Positions 7,898 through 14,655 are shown, counted from the first letter of the stretch. The stretch: 64,000 nt of DNA from GCA-2794515 sp034436155 (GCA_034436155.1 DAOTVP010000068.1:1-64000); one strand, 5' to 3'. A program made the numbers and translations. Notes: generated from the sequence alone by a model not told the origin.

Positions 7898-7925
7898 CGG
7901 AACAGGCTTCATGACATATGCCACG

Positions 7926-8054
7926 CCATAGGCTCAAAGCCTATGGCTATGTGCATTTTGGAAGCCCACTAAAGGGGCTGGCTGTATTCGCCTGATTTTG
8001 GTGGTCGGTTTTAGCGCCTTTAGTGCGCTTGGTGCGATGAGAACCCCTAGCGAT
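7926..8054. repeat. Composite hairpin repeat
   Basis: The order is CCATAGGCT-CAA-AGCCTATGG (7926-7946), AGCCC-ACTAAAG-GGGCT (7963-7979) and AGCGC-CTTTAGT-GCGCT (8013-8029), then TGGTGCGATGAGAACCCC. The CAA and ACTAAAG loops on the left and the CTTTAGT loop on the right are reverse complements, so the element is a pair of hairpin types facing each other. Confidence 0.75.
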
Positions 8055-8055
8055 C

Positions 8056-8472
8056 TCACCCCACCCAGCGCACGCGGTACTCGCCCGCCACGCGCCATAA
8101 CACGCGCCCGCCCTCATACACGGCGCTACCGACTGTTCCCAGCCATTGCACCTGATAACACTCGTACCCGCCGATGTCGAAATCGGCGTTCATCAAGGCT
8201 TGGTGCAAAACGGCTTGTGCCGCTTGCGCCAGCGCCCGCGTATCGGCATACGCCTCTAGCCGATAGGTGGCATCGAGTTCGGGCTTGGGCGTGCGGTTGA
8301 GCAGATTGGCATTCGTCACACTGAAAACGGCATAGGGCGTTTGGACGAGTTCCTGCGGCGCGAGCGTGGCAAAAATCCGCACGGGGCTATCCCCAAACGC
8401 CGTTTGAATGGCGGGGATGGTAGCTAATGCCGAGAATATCGCTTCTTCGAGGTCGATATAGGCTATCATCAT
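8056..8472 (-). CDS. DUF3168-like phage tail-completion protein
   Basis: The protein has 138 residues. It starts YIDLEEAIFSALATIPAIQTAFGDSPVRIF, followed by 'APQELVQTPYAVFSVTNA' and a later beta-rich C-terminus (YRLEAYADT...). This matches the gp17/DUF3168 tail-terminator layout ('D.e..v...L......v...v......p....yPyvv'). Such proteins cap the tail tube at the head-tail interface. The start ATG overlaps the TGA of the upstream gene (8469-8472), so the two are translationally coupled, the only intact phage gene pair here with that arrangement. The family assignment rests on pattern and context. Confidence 0.6.
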   Translation of the reverse strand: MMIAYIDLEEAIFSALATIPAIQTAFGDSPVRIFATLAPQELVQTPYAVFSVTNANLLNRTPKPELDATYRLEAYADTRALAQAAQAVLHQALMNADFDIGGYECYQVQWLGTVGSAVYEGGRVLWRVAGEYRVRWVG

Positions 8473-9044
8473 GACACCTCATCCACCCGCACGCGCCGCG
8501 CCAATGTCGCACCTGTGAGCGCATCGTAATAAGTTGCCATGCGAATGCAATGGGCATGATAATCCGATGCGGATACGGCTTGACCATCCACCGAAAAAGT
8601 CACCCGTTTGGCGACATGCGCGGCTTTCTGCCTCCAAATGTGCGCCGATGCGAGGTGCAAATCATACGCTTGTCCCGATAGATAAAACGTGCGCCCATCA
8701 GTCGGCGCATCGAAAATCACCATTCGGCTATCACTATTGAGCGTGTGCGCGGGCGCGGATGCGCCCGTGCCATCCACCAACCGATACGCGCTATCATCCC
8801 CAGCGCCCTCTAGCCAAATCAGATAATAGGGCAGGGGATAGCGCCGATAGATCATCTCGCCATCCACAAATTCGCCAATCGGATACAACGGGGCGCGGTT
8901 GTGATGCGTGCTATGCGCCTCTAGCACGGCTTGCAGATGGTCATCGCTAAAATACGTCTGATTGTCGAGCGTGAACTCATCCACCCCTGCCGATGTCATC
9001 TGGCGCAGACGGGTGATGAGCGGTGCTAGGCTGGTGCGTGCCAT
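8469..9044 (-). CDS. Phage head-tail connector-like protein
   Basis: This is a 191-residue protein. The N-terminal part LITRLRQMTSAGVDEFTLDNQTYFSDDHLQAVLEAH is a short helical segment with an acidic 'F.DD.L...L..H' motif. The C-terminal part has a long helix with HIWRQKAAHVAKRVTFSVDGQAVSAS. This pattern occurs in head-tail adaptor proteins of some actinobacterial and Chloroflexota phages ('L...AA..a..vdfs.DGqs.srsq'). ACAGGAGGC precedes the ATG as a strong ribosome binding site. It is followed by the coupled DUF3168-like gene, which supports a neck role. The plus-strand toxin-antitoxin operon starts 57 nt upstream, divergently. Confidence 0.55.
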   Translation of the reverse strand: MARTSLAPLITRLRQMTSAGVDEFTLDNQTYFSDDHLQAVLEAHSTHHNRAPLYPIGEFVDGEMIYRRYPLPYYLIWLEGAGDDSAYRLVDGTGASAPAHTLNSDSRMVIFDAPTDGRTFYLSGQAYDLHLASAHIWRQKAAHVAKRVTFSVDGQAVSASDYHAHCIRMATYYDALTGATLARRVRVDEVS

Positions 9045-9060
9045 ACAAATATGCCTCCTG

Positions 9061-9070
9061 TGATATAATG
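9061..9070 (+). promoter_or_regulatory. Extended -10 promoter before the PIN toxin-antitoxin pair
   Basis: TGATATAATG lies 31 nt before the antitoxin ATG at 9101, within the 57-nt divergent gap next to the connector-like gene. It is identical to the decamers at 1693 and 3377. Confidence 0.45.
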
Positions 9071-9100
9071 GGGATGTAGAACGTGTGAAAGGTTAGAGTG

Positions 9101-9334
9101 ATGAATACAATTGAAATTCAAATTGATGATGAATTGGCTGAATTTTATACAACCGCGCCAGCAACATATCGGCAAAAAATTGAGACGTTGGTGGGGATAT
9201 GGTTGCGTGAATTGCGCGATGGTTATGATGATGAACTCGACCAACTGATGCGCCGTATTGGTGAAGAGGCGCAAGCGCGTGGCTTAACGCCTGAAATCCT
9301 CGCCGATATTTTGGCAGATGATGATGACGAATAG
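9101..9334 (+). CDS. Antitoxin-like partner of PIN toxin
   Basis: This 77-residue protein starts MNTIEIQIDDELAEFYTTAP, with a helical middle and a very acidic C-terminus (ADILADDDDE). The beta strand plus helix at the start, and the acidic tail, suit a small antitoxin. ATG at 9101 is preferred to GTG at 9098 because GAAAGG (9087-9092) is better spaced. It overlaps the toxin start by 11-17 nt depending on the toxin ATG used, so expression is coupled. I do not recognise a defined family; function comes from the pairing with a PIN-domain protein. Confidence 0.62.
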   Translation: MNTIEIQIDDELAEFYTTAPATYRQKIETLVGIWLRELRDGYDDELDQLMRRIGEEAQARGLTPEILADILADDDDE

Positions 9335-9749
9335 ATTTGTGATGGATACCAATATCATCGTGAGTGCTTTGTTGATGCCCAATAGCGTCCCTGCGGTTGC
9401 CTTGCGCTTGGCGCGACGTATCGGCATCATTTTACAATCGCAAGCCACGATAGATGAACTCAATCGGGTGCTTCATCGCAAAAAATTTGATAAATATCTT
9501 GCCGAATCGGATAGGCTCGAATTTTTGACGAAATTTACCAAACAAGCCGAATTTGTCGAGGTTCATCATACGGTGACAATTTGCCGTGACCCCAACGATA
9601 ACAAATTTCTCGAATTGGCGTTGAGTGGTTCGGCTACGTTGATTGTGAGTGGCGATGACGATTTGCTGGTGCTATCGCCATTTAACCAAATAATTGTGAT
9701 GCCACCCGTACGCTTTATTGAACATTATGACACGAATGATACTATATAA
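9318..9749 (+). CDS. PIN-domain toxin, COG1569-like
   Basis: This protein of up to 143 residues has a PIN fold: Asp in RFVMDTNIIVSALL, Glu in TIDELNRVL, Asp pair in CRDPNDNKFLELAL and Asp in VSGDDDLL. The block 'C.DP.DN.FLE.A..G.A..IVSGD.DLL' is the hallmark of the COG1569 'toxin component, PIN family' group. It probably acts as a Mg-dependent ribonuclease restrained by the preceding antitoxin. Three tandem ATG codons (9318, 9321, 9324) overlap the antitoxin gene; the last gives the N-terminus MTNRFVMDTN. The stop lies inside a perfect 13-bp tandem duplication. The family usually has the same length, so the gene looks intact. Confidence 0.85.
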   Translation: MMMTNRFVMDTNIIVSALLMPNSVPAVALRLARRIGIILQSQATIDELNRVLHRKKFDKYLAESDRLEFLTKFTKQAEFVEVHHTVTICRDPNDNKFLELALSGSATLIVSGDDDLLVLSPFNQIIVMPPVRFIEHYDTNDTI

Positions 9750-9760
9750 TGATACTATAT
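9735..9760. repeat. 13-bp perfect tandem duplication at the toxin stop codon
   Basis: AATGATACTATAT occurs at 9735-9747 and again at 9748-9760. The first copy ends in the toxin stop codon. The second leads directly into the AAGGAAGAGACCC leader of the FAS1 gene, bringing a TATATAA stretch close to that leader. Confidence 0.85.
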
Positions 9761-9773
9761 AAGGAAGAGACCC

Positions 9774-10835
9774 ATGAAATTACGCCTGTTGCTATTGCTC
9801 ATCGCCCTGTTCGCCGTGCCGATTGTCGCCCAAACGGATGCCCCCGCCTATGCCTATGTGCATGTGTTCAACTCGCGTGATTATCCGTTTCTGCTCGGAC
9901 CCGAAGGCGATGTGCGCCAGATTGCGCCTTACGATAACACCACCTTCTACTTGCCCGCCGATACCCCGCTCTTTATCAACGAGGGATTGATGCCCCTAGA
10001 GGATGCCTTCACGGTGGGCAACCGCTACCTGTTTGTGTATGTCGGTGGCGAGGCGTTGTATGTCATCCACGACCTAAACGCCATCCGCGAGGCGCAAGCG
10101 ATAGATGCGGTGGATGCCGATACCTCGCTGTGGTGGATAGCCAATTATTTCACCGACCAAACCGCCACCCTCACCATCCGCGTGAACGATAAACCCGTCA
10201 TCGACCATTTGGCATATGGCGAAATCGCCCATTTTTACGCGCCCATCAGTTATTTTATGTTCGGCGCAAGCGTGGGCGATGTGACCCTGTTCCGCACCGA
10301 CCAAGCCTTTGGCGAGCCGTATTACACGGGCGCAATCGTGTTTTTGGGCAACCACATGGGGCGCATGATGCGCGATTATTTCCCAACGACTATCGATGCG
10401 ATCGAGACCGATTTTCTGACATGGGCGGATATGCTCACCGATGCCGATATTGCCCCGTATGATTATGATTTTATGCTCGATTTAATCGCCACAACCGATA
10501 TGCAAGCCGATTTTCTGGCGAATGACCGCGTAATTTTGTTGCCCTATGACGATGCGTTCCTCGCGCTCCCGTTTGATGTGCGCGGCTACTACATGAATGA
10601 CGAAACGCGCCTGCGCGAGTGGCTGAATAATCACCTGCTCATACGGAGCGACCTGCCCGATGAGGCGCTCGAAACCATCACCACCATCGCGGGGCATACG
10701 TATGATGCCACGCTCGGACGGGCGGGGCTGGTGTTTGGCGGGCAAGCGAGTTATATCACCAAGCTGTATCTGCCCAATAACAGCGAGGTCTGGTTGATAG
10801 ACGGCGTGTTGATGCCCCCTGTGGGCGGGGAATAG
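9774..10835 (+). CDS. Secreted protein with C-terminal fasciclin (FAS1)-like domain
   Basis: The protein has 353 residues. Residues 1-19 (MKLRLLLLLIALFAVPIVA) form a signal peptide with cleavage after VVA/VA-Q. The N-terminal half is beta-rich (YAYVHVFNSRDYPFLLG...) and may be a DUF4397-like domain. Residues about 230-350 show a FAS1 pattern: VILLPYDDAFLALP corresponds to 'tvFaPtd.AF..lp', LREWLNNHLLI to 'L...L.yHv', and VWLIDGVLMPP to 'i..IDgVL.P'. FAS1 domains mediate adhesion at the cell surface. The leader ATAAGGAAGAGACCC before the ATG is shared with the phage gp10-like gene at 1578. It directly follows the PIN toxin and is the only secreted gene among the phage genes. Confidence 0.7.
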   Translation: MKLRLLLLLIALFAVPIVAQTDAPAYAYVHVFNSRDYPFLLGPEGDVRQIAPYDNTTFYLPADTPLFINEGLMPLEDAFTVGNRYLFVYVGGEALYVIHDLNAIREAQAIDAVDADTSLWWIANYFTDQTATLTIRVNDKPVIDHLAYGEIAHFYAPISYFMFGASVGDVTLFRTDQAFGEPYYTGAIVFLGNHMGRMMRDYFPTTIDAIETDFLTWADMLTDADIAPYDYDFMLDLIATTDMQADFLANDRVILLPYDDAFLALPFDVRGYYMNDETRLREWLNNHLLIRSDLPDEALETITTIAGHTYDATLGRAGLVFGGQASYITKLYLPNNSEVWLIDGVLMPPVGGE

Positions 10836-10840
10836 CCTCG

Positions 10841-10985
10841 CGGAGAGGCTCAAAGCCTCTCGCTATTCGACTTTGGAAGCCCACTAAAGGGGCTATTTTT
10901 GCCTGATTTTGAGGGGGGAATCCTATTTTGAAGGCGGATTTGAGCGCCTTCAGTGCGCTTGATGCGACTAGAACCCTCAGCGAAA
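10841..10985. repeat. Composite hairpin repeat
   Basis: GAGAGGCT-CAA-AGCCTCTC (10843-10861), AGCCC-ACTAAAG-GGGCT (10878-10894), then AGCGC-CTTCAGT-GCGCT (10943-10959) and TGATGCGACTAGAACCC. It fills the gap between the convergent FAS1 and DUF433 genes and may act as a two-way terminator. Confidence 0.7.
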
Positions 10986-11016
10986 CCCATTGACGATACA
11001 AAATTGGGAAAAATCG

Positions 11017-11361
11017 CTAACCGAATGACATGAGGACTTTGTTCAGGAAAGTTTCGCCCGTCATGAATGTGTCGGGATATTTTGCGATGTGGTCGCGCAT
11101 GATGGCTTCTTCTTCTGCGATATGACGGGCGATATGCACATCCAATTCATCACGGTGCGCCAAGTAATAGCCCACAATCTGATACACCTGCGCCAATTGC
11201 AACACATCAAAATCTTCAACAATCTGTTCGGGTGTAGATCCCTGCTGAAACGCGATAATCACCGTTTCGAGCGGGATGCGCGTATTGCCCACCCGCCAGC
11301 GTCCATATTCATCCAAACGCAACGGCAATTCTAGGGTTAATGTTGGGGTTAATATGCTCAT
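11017..11361 (-). CDS. DUF433-domain protein, orphan antitoxin-like (paralogue)
   Basis: This 114-residue paralogue of the protein at 7550 has the same blocks: 'LRLDEYGRWRVGNTRIPLE', 'AFQQGSTPEQIVEDF' and 'QVYQIVGYYLAHRDEL'. The C-terminal tail is acidic and helical. DUF433 proteins normally accompany a DUF5615 PIN-like toxin; none is visible on either side. GAGGAAAC lies upstream of the ATG as a ribosome binding site. Unlike its paralogue it lies on the same strand as the phage genes, between the coiled-coil gene and the connector gene. It could act as an orphan DNA-binding regulator; this is inference. Confidence 0.75.
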   Translation of the reverse strand: MSILTPTLTLELPLRLDEYGRWRVGNTRIPLETVIIAFQQGSTPEQIVEDFDVLQLAQVYQIVGYYLAHRDELDVHIARHIAEEEAIMRDHIAKYPDTFMTGETFLNKVLMSFG

Positions 11362-11418
11362 GATGGAGTTTCCTCATTTTTGTCATCCTATTTATTATAC
11401 CCCAAATTGCCATTCCTA

Positions 11419-11748
11419 TCACCCGCGTTTGAGCGCACCCAGCACCTCGTCCAGACGGCGCTTGATGGTGTTCACATCCATCTCGCGCACCGATTCCGCA
11501 TCCAATGCGGGCGCTTGTGCGGGGTTGCCGATAGCATTCGGCGGTGGGGTAGGGCTTTTGAGCATGGCTCGCAATTCGCCAATCTGCGCCTGAAAATCCA
11601 ACAGGGTCGCCAATTGCTGTTGCAACGCCTCGCGCAGGGTGATGATTTCATCCACAGGGAAGCGCGTGGCTATCGGCTCGGTATCGGCATGTTCATCGGC
11701 GAGCGGGTCAATTTCATCAGTGATGTCGGTCAAAATCGGGTCGGTCAT
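11419..11748 (-). CDS. Small coiled-coil protein in the phage gene set
   Basis: I do not recognise this 109-residue protein. The ATG at 11748 is chosen because AAAGGATACATCACC precedes it; an upstream ATG at 11886 would extend it through a GC-rich repeat. Residues 1-35 are strongly acidic (many Asp/Glu/Thr). Residues 35-65 form a heptad-like helix (ITLREALQQQLATLLDFQAQ), and a second short helix ends with basic residues (NTIKRRLDEVLGALKRG). It lies directly downstream of the tail-chaperone genes, where tape-measure or assembly proteins are expected, so it could be a small tail-assembly or scaffold protein. That role is inference. Confidence 0.55.
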   Translation of the reverse strand: MTDPILTDITDEIDPLADEHADTEPIATRFPVDEIITLREALQQQLATLLDFQAQIGELRAMLKSPTPPPNAIGNPAQAPALDAESVREMDVNTIKRRLDEVLGALKRG

Positions 11749-11875
11749 GGTGATGTATCCTTTATGTGATAATTGAGGACGTGGAAAATTTTGGATATGT
11801 AAGGGCGAGGCATCGCCTCGTCCCGATAGCAGGTCACGGAAAATTAGGGGTAATCGTTGTTGGTAAAGTTTAGGG

Positions 11876-11976
11876 GTGGACGACATATGCCTTGCGGGCT
11901 AGTCGTCCATTACACCTAGCCTAGTTTTGACGGGTGTAATGGCTGACTAGAGGCTTTAGCCTCGTATGTCAGCCAC
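11876..11976. repeat. Head-to-head hairpin pair (REPIN-like), locus 3
   Basis: The forward hairpin has arms GGACGAC (11878-11884) and GTCGTCC (11902-11908), internal ATATG/CTA and tail ATTACACC (11909-11916). The reverse hairpin starts GGTGTAAT (11933-11940), with arms GGCTGAC (11941-11947) and GTCAGCC (11968-11974), internal TAG/CGTAT and inner stem AGGC-TTTA-GCCT. The spacer is 16 nt. Upstream, GGGCGAGG-CAT-CGCCTCGTCCC (about 11803-11824) is another hairpin. Confidence 0.8.
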
Positions 11977-11986
11977 AAAAAACATG

Positions 11987-12193
11987 TCACATCCCCATCA
12001 AATAGCCCATCAATTCGGCGATGGTTTGTGGGGATAAGTCATCCACCTGCGCCAGCGTCCAGCCGAAAGCGTGCGCGATTCGCATCCGCACCAGCGTCCA
12101 CGCCAATTCAAACGGTGGCGGGTGGTCATATTCGCGCCACAGCATCATGGCTTTGGCGATTGCCTGCGGTCTATCTCCGAAACATCGCGCCAA
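11987..12193 (-). CDS. Tail-assembly chaperone second frame (gpT-like)
   Basis: This 68-codon frame overlaps the end of the 12171-12407 frame by 23 nt. Its only early start is TTG. The C-terminal part ELAWTLVRMRIAHAFGWTLAQVDDLSPQTIAELMGYLMGM resembles the second-frame (T) domain of tail-assembly chaperones, where a 'W....vd.L....i..l..y' segment is common. In siphophages this domain is made only as a frameshift fusion to the first frame, giving G and GT proteins that coat the tape-measure protein. Position between tail tube and the tape-measure slot fits. The relative frame here would need a +1 (or -2) shift. It could also be a separate small gene. Confidence 0.55.
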   Translation of the reverse strand: MARCFGDRPQAIAKAMMLWREYDHPPPFELAWTLVRMRIAHAFGWTLAQVDDLSPQTIAELMGYLMGM

Positions 12194-12407
12194 GCGCGGC
12201 GCTCACCTCTTTCACACAGTCCGCCCATTGGTCTGGGGATAAACTGGCGTAGCTGGCTTCGTCCGATGGCGGGTGGGGATAGTCCCACGCGGTGATGACC
12301 TGTGCCATCAGCCGATTGAGCGCGATAAAATCGCCCGTTTCGGCGGCGCGTTGCCAAGCGAGGATGGGTTGCATGGTCGTCCATGCGGCTAGGGTTACGG
12401 TTATCAT
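12171..12407 (-). CDS. Tail-assembly chaperone first frame (gpG-like)
   Basis: This protein of about 78 residues, mostly helical, has the sequence TLAAWTTMQPILAWQRAAETGDFIALNRLMAQVITAWDYP in its first half. It lies immediately downstream of the tail-tube gene, the usual place of gpG. AAAAGGATG precedes the tandem start codons (GTG 12410, ATG 12407). The sequence ends ...GAMFRR and TAG in a zone where the second frame is open, so a ribosome slipping forward by one base near 12175-12190 would make a fusion of about 145 residues. The assignment rests on gene order, size and the overlapping frame rather than on a recognised motif. Confidence 0.55.
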   Translation of the reverse strand: MITVTLAAWTTMQPILAWQRAAETGDFIALNRLMAQVITAWDYPHPPSDEASYASLSPDQWADCVKEVSAALGAMFRR

Positions 12408-12430
12408 CACATCATCCTTTTGGCGTTTTA

Positions 12431-12548
12431 GACGCGCAGAAGCGCGTCCGTACAGGCGTAAAAATTGTTCCCCCTCTCCACGCAGTGGGGAGGGGGCTAG
12501 GGGGTGGGGATGTTCTCCACGCAGTGGGGAGGGGGCTAGGGGGTGGGG
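12431..12548. repeat. Hairpin plus 39-bp tandem repeat
   Basis: GACGCGC-AGAA-GCGCGTC (12431-12448) is followed by the tail CGTACAGGCG, also found at 13047. Two units of about 39 bp follow (starting 12476 and 12515), each with CTCCACGCAGTGGGGAGGG and GGCTAGGGGGTGGGG, potential hairpins between the tail-tube and chaperone genes. Related CCCTCTCCAC...GTGGGGAGGG repeats lie at 14259-14370. Confidence 0.75.
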
Positions 12549-12983
12549 TTAAAACACGCTCCCCAAATCTTCAAAATGGGCAGAGAACGCGCCATCGCGC
12601 CGTAATTCGACCTCCATCCGCACCACATCCTCAAACGGATAGGTGATTTTGCACGCCGTCACGGTGGCGAAACAGGCGTATTTGGGGCTACCTGTGGTGG
12701 TGCCTTCGGGCGCATACACCAATTCGGCATGGTTGCCCACGCGCAAGGCTTGGCGGATGGCTGTGCCTGTGGTGTTTTTCGCCTGTTGGAGCAGGTCTAG
12801 CCTAAAAATCACTTGTCGGGTGGTGGTGATATGGGCGCGGTCGCTGGCACTGCCCGCCGTCACATCCACCGTGCCGATGCTATCATCGACGACGAGGCGC
12901 AAAAAATCGGCGCTGATGGCAACATCATCATACGTTATGGCGAGCGCCTCGCCTGTATAACGCTGGGTGCTATGAATAGGCAT
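12549..12983 (-). CDS. Phage major tail tube protein
   Basis: This 144-residue beta-rich protein has the layout of lambda gpV-type tail tube proteins: an N-terminal 'YTGEALAITYDDVAISADFLRLVVDDSIGTVDVTAGSASDR' segment, read in parts as a strand, loop and 'SIGTVDVTAG' turn, then TTRQVIFRLDLLQQA and a late 'FEDVVRMEVELRRDGAF' strand. The 'vDvT..g...r......' and 'v....i.f......' spacing is typical of siphophage tubes that form stacked hexamer rings. ATATATAAGGAAGGACACCC precedes the ATG, a leader of the same style as at 1578 and 13814. It lies between the collar and chaperone genes, the usual neighbour of the latter. Confidence 0.75.
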   Translation of the reverse strand: MPIHSTQRYTGEALAITYDDVAISADFLRLVVDDSIGTVDVTAGSASDRAHITTTRQVIFRLDLLQQAKNTTGTAIRQALRVGNHAELVYAPEGTTTGSPKYACFATVTACKITYPFEDVVRMEVELRRDGAFSAHFEDLGSVF

Positions 12984-13046
12984 GGGTGTCCTTCCTTATA
13001 TATGGGCATGAAATATGTAGGGGCGACCCACTCGGTCGTCCCGCGT

Positions 13047-13066
13047 GGACGCGCAGAAGCGCGTCC
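13047..13066. repeat. Short hairpin GGACGCGC-AGAA-GCGCGTCC
   Basis: A perfect 8-bp stem with the loop seen at 12431, followed by the tail GTACAGGCGTAAAA. Just upstream, GGGCGACC-CACTC-GGTCGTCC (13022-13041) forms another stem. A diverged relative is at 20594-20613. It lies between the tail-tube start and the collar gene. Confidence 0.7.
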
Positions 13067-13088
13067 GTACAGGCGTAAAATATGCGAT

Positions 13089-13814
13089 TTATAACCCCGT
13101 ATAGATGAGGTAATTCATGACGATGGTCGGTTGAAGGTTGTTATGCGGTGCGCTACTGCCCGCCGATGCGGTGGTGGCGCTATTTTTGACTGTCGCACCC
13201 GCGCTGAGTGTCGCCGTCCCAGACCCGCCCGATGCCCCAATGATGAACCCGGCATCGGTGCTACTATGTGTATGGATTGGCATTTCGGCGATGGTCAGGG
13301 TATGTTTTTCTGCCCCGCCATACCCGCCGATGCCATTCGCCCACGGTTGGGTGATGAACAGGTTGGTGGGGTCTACGCCCGCCACCGTGCGCCCGCGCAT
13401 ATCGAACAGGGGCATCCGTTTATGCGCGTTAAAATCGGCTTCGCCGCTCGTCCCGCGCACCGTCCCCACGCCACTGCTATTCTGAATTTCGAGCGTGGCG
13501 TTATCAAACGTCTCCCACAAATACACAAACAGCGCCTGCATATCGGCATTGGCACGGGCAGTTGCGCCACTGCTGGCGCTACCGATGGTGCGACCGTTGC
13601 ACACCAACCACTGGTTGCTAATATCGCCTGTGCGGGCGGCGATTTTGATGTCGCCGATGTTCCAACCGAGCGCCTTGCCCGCCGTTGCCAGCGCCAAATT
13701 GGCGCTATCCACCTGTAAGGTGAGGATATGCTCCAATGCGCTGATGATTTCGTTATAAATACTCGCGGTGATTAAATCGCCCGTTGTGCGGGCAGATGGG
13801 ATGGTGACAGGCAT
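13089..13814 (-). CDS. Phage tail collar-domain protein (tail fibre)
   Basis: This 241-residue protein has N-terminal helices (residues 1-50), then the tail-collar domain: GDIKIAARTGDISNQWLVCNGRTIG (strand and 'WL.CdGr' motif), LFDMRGRTVAGVD, GGAEKHTLTIAEMPIHTHS and PHNNLQPTIVMNYLIYTGL, each in the order of PF07484-type tail collar proteins. The C-terminal 'LQP..v.NYlI' is characteristic. Such proteins form short tail fibres or microcollars that contact the host. ATATATAAGGAGC precedes the ATG. Every collar motif is present and the reading frame is clean, so it is intact. It sits between the head-closure and tail-tube genes, unlike the usual end-of-cluster position. Confidence 0.9.
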   Translation of the reverse strand: MPVTIPSARTTGDLITASIYNEIISALEHILTLQVDSANLALATAGKALGWNIGDIKIAARTGDISNQWLVCNGRTIGSASSGATARANADMQALFVYLWETFDNATLEIQNSSGVGTVRGTSGEADFNAHKRMPLFDMRGRTVAGVDPTNLFITQPWANGIGGYGGAEKHTLTIAEMPIHTHSSTDAGFIIGASGGSGTATLSAGATVKNSATTASAGSSAPHNNLQPTIVMNYLIYTGL

Positions 13815-13839
13815 GTGTTTTGCTCCTTATATATATGCT

Positions 13840-14208
13840 TCATTCCTGCGCCAGCACCACATGCACCACCAATTTGGCGCTGTGGGTATCACTCAACTGA
13901 ATAATCCGATACGCCACGCCGTGAATCACCACGCGCATATCGGCGCGGACGGGCGCATCGTAAGGCAACACCACCCGATAGGTGGGGATGATCTGCAAGG
14001 CATCGCCAAAGGCAGACCACGCCTCGCCCGCGTGACGAATTGGCATCACCCGACACGGCACATCATCGGCGATCATCTCCCATATCAGGCTTTGCCCGCC
14101 ACCCGCATCGGACGTATAGACGGGGATATACAACGTGGCACGGTCGGGTAGGGTGGTGGCGATGGTCTCGCGCATCCAATCCAGCGCGGTTTGGTCGAAT
14201 TCGGTCAT
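13840..14208 (-). CDS. Phage head-closure/head-tail stopper-like protein
   Basis: The 122-residue protein has start ATG 14208 with AAAAAAGGAGACCACC before it. N-terminal helix: MTEFDQTALDWMRETIATTL. A beta-rich core follows: DRATLYIPVYTSDAGGGQ, PCRVMPIRHAGEAW, YRVVLPYDAPVRADMRVVIHG and YRIIQLSDTHSAKLVVHVVL. This is the small beta-barrel pattern of phage head-tail stoppers (SPP1 gp16 / DUF6093-like: '.D...i.r......gg......pcrv.........a......y.v.lP.....v..gd.v...g..y.v'). These proteins close the connector after packaging. The gene lies between the hub and collar genes. Confidence 0.65.
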   Translation of the reverse strand: MTEFDQTALDWMRETIATTLPDRATLYIPVYTSDAGGGQSLIWEMIADDVPCRVMPIRHAGEAWSAFGDALQIIPTYRVVLPYDAPVRADMRVVIHGVAYRIIQLSDTHSAKLVVHVVLAQE

Positions 14209-14655
14209 GGTGGTCTCCTTTTTTTGAAATATCCAAATCACCCCCATCCCCGACCCTTCCCCCACTGCGTAGGGGAAGGGAGAAAATCAATATTATCCGT
14301 GACCAGTTCCCCCTCTCCACGAAGTGGGGAGGGGTGTATTGCCCTCTTGCACGGGTTAGGGGGTGGGGATATTTATCACCGTAATCCGTTTCGTAATAAA
14401 ATGTTGCCCATAAAGAAAAAATCCCCTGGGGTTAGGGGGGATAACATCTCGTTTTCATCAGTTAATCCGTATATGGGACGATGTGGGCGGGTTAAACAGA
14501 CCTGTGGGGTTAGGAAGCCTGATAATCGCCGCCCCTCGTTTGTTCCCATACAATCCTGTTTAGGGGGCAGGAGTGGCTATATAGTAACATGACGAAAGGT
14601 TTTTGTCAAGCACATCATCCGAACCATTCGGATAATCGTCAAAATTAGGATATTT
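14209..14655. repeat. Gene-free gap with G/C-tract repeats
   Basis: CTTCCCC...GGGGAAG (14259-14283) and CCCCTCTCCAC-GAA-GTGGGGAGGGG (14310-14334) can pair. A CCCC(A/T)..GGGG-rich stretch follows to 14370. The rest to 14655 has AT-rich sequence and no supported gene. These resemble the direct repeats at 12476. Confidence 0.6.

Noticed and set aside
12431..12448. Attachment site of a prophage
   Set aside because: The hairpin recurs at 13047 and 20594 with the same tail; it is a dispersed repeat, and no integrase is present.
12476..12548. CRISPR-like repeat
   Set aside because: Only two adjacent 39-bp units with no unique spacers; they match the GGGGAGGGGG-type intergenic repeats.
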